A stretch of DNA of 7,631 nucleotides from JBOHNM01 sp050730675. Its GTDB lineage: Bacteria; Planctomycetota; Phycisphaerae; Phycisphaerales; UBA1924. The stretch is taken from NCBI GenBank assembly GCA_050730675.1, contig JBOHNM010000178.1, positions 1 through 7,631 on the forward strand. The letters run 5' to 3'. The translations under genes and the position numbers were made by a program. Positions 5,701 to 7,631 of this stretch are shown piece after piece; the first letter of the stretch is position 1; every line of letters begins with the position of its first letter. The notes beneath the pieces were generated by a model. That model was not told where the DNA came from, did not search any database, and worked only from the letters and a program-made list of their open reading frames with translations.

Positions 5701-7401
5701 ACGATCGGACAGCGGACAATGCTCGTCTCCGCCCGCGTGTTCACCCCACCGGGCATGGACGCGGCCTCCATACTCCTCTCCATCGACGACATCACCGCAC
5801 GGCGGTCGGCCGAAAGGGCGGTGTATCAGATCGAGCACAAGTACCGGACGCTCGTCGAGCAGGTCCGAGACTACGCGATCATCGGGATTGACCCGCAGGG
5901 ACGGGCGATGACATGGAACGAAGGCGTGCGCCGGGTGCTGGGCTTCACCCAGGAAGAGTTTGTCGGCCGTGACGTTAAGTCGATGATCTTTACGCCGGAG
6001 GATGTCGACGCGGGCGTTCCGGAACGTGAGTTCCAGGCCGCGGCGGACCATGGGAGCGCCAGCGACGATCGGTGGATGAAGCGAAAGGACGGTTCCCGCT
6101 TCTTCGCCAACGGCGTGACGAGCGCGATCCGCAACGATCAGAACGAGCTTACCGGATTCACGAAGGTGCTCCGGGATCAGACCGACCAAAGGGCGTTGGA
6201 AGAACAACTCCGGCTACGGGACTCGGAACTGTCCGCAGCCGACCGGAGCAAGAACGATTTCATCGCCGTGCTATCGCACGAGCTGCGGAACCCTCTCAAT
6301 GCGATCGCCGGCTGGGTTCGCATTCTTCAAGATCCCGGTGCCGCCGAAGACCCCGAGCGGTTGCGGGAGGGAATCGAGGTCATCAGTCGGAATGCCAAGC
6401 TGCAATCCAAGCTCATCGGGGACCTTCTGGATGTACATCGAATGGCCTCCGGTAAAGCCCGTTTGGAGCTTGCGCCTGCCGATCTGCGCCGCGTTATTCA
6501 CGGCTCAGTTGAAGCGGCAACACCCGCGGCGGAAGAGAAACAGATCCACATTGAAATGGATCTGGATTCAGAGGCGCTCGTGGTGTCCGGCGACACCAAC
6601 CGGCTCCATCAGGTGCTCGGGAACCTTCTGACCAACGCTATCAAGTTCACCCAGAAGGGAGGACGGATACGACTGGAGCTCCGTCGCGAGGAGATGGACG
6701 CCGTGATACGTCTCATCGACAACGGTGAGGGGATCAGCCCGGAAACCCTTCCGTTTATCTTCGACCGGTTCCGACAGGCCGAGCAATCGTCAAGCCGCAC
6801 GCACGGCGGGCTCGGCCTTGGTCTGGCGATCGCCAAGCAGCTTGTCGAGTTGCACGGAGGAACGATCGAGGCTCGCAGCGCGGGGAAGGGCAAGGGAGCC
6901 GTCTTCGTTCTCACCTTCCCGTTGAGCACAGCCGCCGACGTGCCGGCACGCCCTTCGGTGCTCACCGACCAATCAAACACGACAACTCCCGTTCGGCTCG
7001 GCGGCATGATGGTGGTGATCGTGGATGATGACCCGGACGCAAGAGAGCCGCTCCGGCGCATTCTTGAAGAGGCAGGAGCGGAAGTGGTGGCCGTCGCCAG
7101 CGCCGAGGAAGCGGTGGAAGTCGTTCGGCAGCAAAAGCCCGACGTGCTGGTGAGTGATATCGCCATGCCGCATCGGGACGGATATGACCTGCTAAAGTCC
7201 ATCCGGGCGTTGCCTCCCGGTCGGGGCGGGCGAACGCCGGCCATTGCCCTGACGGCCTTTGCTGCTCCTGAAGATCGGCGTAGGGTGTTAGAGGCGGGGT
7301 TCGCGTCGCATCTCGTGAAGCCGGTTGAACCCCACGACCTGATCTCTGCGATTTCATCTGTCATTTCTCCCGCTCCAGAAGATTCGTCAGGCGAGAATTA
7401 A
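2782..7401 (+). CDS. CheB-CheR-PAS hybrid histidine kinase with C-terminal receiver
   Basis: This 1539-residue soluble sensor kinase has no membrane segment or signal peptide. Order: CheB methylesterase (about 25-210) with Ser32 in GASAGG, His59 in IPHLSPSHPS and Asp150 in SGTANDGTLG, so the triad looks intact; CheR SAM-dependent methyltransferase (about 227-475) with TSFFRD, GCSTGEEAYSIAM and ISCRNLLIYLD; a PAS-like domain (about 537-645); a heptad coiled coil (721-783); three PAS domains (about 780-888, 890-1005, 1015-1135); HisKA with His1166 in SHELRNPL; HATPase with N-box NLLTNAIKFT, DNGEGIS and GGLGLGLAI; a receiver (1409-1528) with the acidic cluster at 1415-1417, Asp1459, Thr1491 and Lys1513. 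The CheB part lacks the N-terminal receiver that normally gates chemotaxis CheB. The family is widespread; its CheB/CheR substrates are mostly unknown. No CheA, CheW or chemoreceptor is nearby. The kinase should phosphorylate His1166, then Asp1459, and may signal to the receiver protein 56 bases downstream. Confidence 0.95.
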   Translation: MPEDADTPPNPASTGSPSEVAHAFPVVAVGASAGGLEAFTSLLKALPIDTGMAFVLIPHLSPSHPSAFSEILSRATRMPVTEVADEPRIEPNHVYVIPPGRNMVMRDGHLQLLRRDKPGPQHSVNIFFRSLAEVNGERAIGVVLSGTANDGTLGLEEIKAAGGITFAQDESAQQGSMPKNAVASGCVDFVLPPDQIAHELARIAKHPYVARPLSIDLAAPNADANSPLISAALERIFRLLRESTGVDFSSYKSSTLNRRIDRRVLLHKLDDLKEYADLLERDPAEVDSLYRDILISVTSFFRDPAMFEQLKIAVFPKLIQGRGSRDPLRVWVLGCSTGEEAYSIAMAFAEFEEGCSTRHTIQIFASDLNEAGIQKARSGVYSRSSVADVSPERLRRFFVEINGEYRVNKQLREMCVFARQNVLVDPPFSKLELISCRNLLIYLDSLLQRKIIPIFHYALKPGGFLILGNSETVGSDRDLFELVDAKNKIYGKSPNSRPASPTIHQAHALSEAVSAARPRTVGSMLGGVEALKESDRLLLARFVPPSVVVSAEMEVLQFRGDTSPYFTPASGKASLNVFKMVRQDVVATLRAVIQDARQTQSPARAQIRVSQRQNGSGDYRDVELEVLPVTGAEARGAFLVLFHGLSPSSDSMQGFPARRAGVFPTLWRRFFDRTVPPASGEPAQAAGNEQSHRAEITRLTQELSASRTYAQSLVEQHDASTEELQSASEEAQSSNEELQSINEELETSKEEIQSSNEELSTVNDELHHRNQELSRSNNDLTNLFASVQLPIIIVGRDLCIRRFNQGAEKLLNVIPSDVGRPVADVRLNIDVNLEPLLQEVMDTLSVRELEVKDRKGRWYLLRLRPYRTLENTIDGVVVVLVDVDALRRAREYAESIIANMREPLVVLDRELRVQMVNQSFLNTFKIQARDTVGQLLYDLGNRQWNIPELKKLLENILPQNAAFDDYTVEHNFETIGQRTMLVSARVFTPPGMDAASILLSIDDITARRSAERAVYQIEHKYRTLVEQVRDYAIIGIDPQGRAMTWNEGVRRVLGFTQEEFVGRDVKSMIFTPEDVDAGVPEREFQAAADHGSASDDRWMKRKDGSRFFANGVTSAIRNDQNELTGFTKVLRDQTDQRALEEQLRLRDSELSAADRSKNDFIAVLSHELRNPLNAIAGWVRILQDPGAAEDPERLREGIEVISRNAKLQSKLIGDLLDVHRMASGKARLELAPADLRRVIHGSVEAATPAAEEKQIHIEMDLDSEALVVSGDTNRLHQVLGNLLTNAIKFTQKGGRIRLELRREEMDAVIRLIDNGEGISPETLPFIFDRFRQAEQSSSRTHGGLGLGLAIAKQLVELHGGTIEARSAGKGKGAVFVLTFPLSTAADVPARPSVLTDQSNTTTPVRLGGMMVVIVDDDPDAREPLRRILEEAGAEVVAVASAEEAVEVVRQQKPDVLVSDIAMPHRDGYDLLKSIRALPPGRGGRTPAIALTAFAAPEDRRRVLEAGFASHLVKPVEPHDLISAISSVISPAPEDSSGEN
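4942..5130 (+). repeat. Nine 21-base units encoding a heptad coiled coil
   Basis: Residues 721-783 of the kinase divide exactly into nine seven-residue units of the form (N/S/T/K)-E-E-L-x-(S/T)-x, for example NEELQSI, NEELETS, KEEIQSS, NEELSTV, NDELHHR. The DNA units are diverged, with recurring gag-gag-ctc/ctg codons. A Leu/Ile at the fourth position in nearly every unit predicts a long parallel coiled coil linking the CheB/CheR half to the PAS-kinase half. EELQS/NEELET repeats are typical of this protein family. Confidence 0.8.
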
Positions 7402-7457
7402 GCACCTTTCATTTTCGACCTGGCCCAAGTGCCTGGGGATTCGGTGACAATTGGACG

Positions 7458-7631
7458 ATGAGCGGCCAGACTCGTGTGCTCTGTGTGGATGACAATCCCG
7501 ATATCACGGGTGTACTTCGTCGCGTTATCGATGCTGACCCTGGGATGCAGTGTGTGGGCTGCGTCACGGCGGCGGACAACCTTGCCGAGGATGTCGCGCG
7601 GCTGTGTGTTGATGTGGTGATTCTTGATGCC
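7458..7631 (+). CDS. Response regulator receiver domain, 3' end outside window
   Basis: ATG 7458 opens a frame that runs off the right edge (58 residues visible). It reads MSGQTRVLCVDDNPDITGVL and so on, with the acidic pair Asp11-Asp12, an amphipathic first helix and the VVILDA strand whose Asp57 (7626-7628) is the expected phosphorylation site. The ribosome binding site is weak (GGA at 7453-7455). It lies 56 bases after the kinase stop on the same strand with no terminator between them, so co-transcription is likely and the kinase is the obvious phosphodonor. The output domain, if any, is outside the window, so I cannot tell a DNA-binding regulator from a single-domain phosphocarrier. Confidence 0.88.
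   Translation, partial: MSGQTRVLCVDDNPDITGVLRRVIDADPGMQCVGCVTAADNLAEDVARLCVDVVILDA

Overview
The window looks like a stress and signalling stretch from a GC-rich, probably environmental bacterium. The sigma-like sequence style, a GTG start, paired Hsp20 genes and a very large CheB/CheR-fused sensor kinase together suggest Planctomycetota or a similar lineage. That placement is an inference: there is no rRNA or marker gene here to fix it.

Layout. Positions 957 to 1 (minus strand, running off the left edge) hold one uninterrupted reading frame. It begins with an S30AE (HPF/RaiA-type) ribosome hibernation domain and continues through an Arg-rich hinge into what reads as sigma-70 regions 2 and 4. 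This apparent HPF-sigma fusion is the most unusual item here. A 282-base divergent intergenic region separates it from two plus-strand Hsp20 genes. The first (about 1240-1760) has an intact alpha-crystallin domain, but its best ribosome binding site and ATG are one frame off from it. The second (1852-2208) is cut short inside the alpha-crystallin domain, and its stop codon lies inside a perfect 26-base palindrome followed by five T (a Rho-independent terminator).

Positions 2231-2781 hold no convincing gene, only a few inverted repeats. A 1539-residue soluble hybrid histidine kinase follows (2782-7401): CheB methylesterase, CheR methyltransferase, PAS-like domain, a nine-fold heptad coiled coil, three more PAS domains, HisKA, HATPase and a C-terminal receiver. 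After a 56-base gap, a receiver-domain protein starts at 7458 and is cut by the right edge, phospho-acceptor Asp included.

How it fits together (inference): the left half couples ribosome hibernation, a possible transcription-initiation function and small holdase chaperones, which fits a heat or stationary-phase response. The right half is a phosphorelay in which the kinase would pass phosphate to its own receiver and possibly to the downstream receiver protein. The terminator at 2200-2230 argues that the two halves are separate transcription units.
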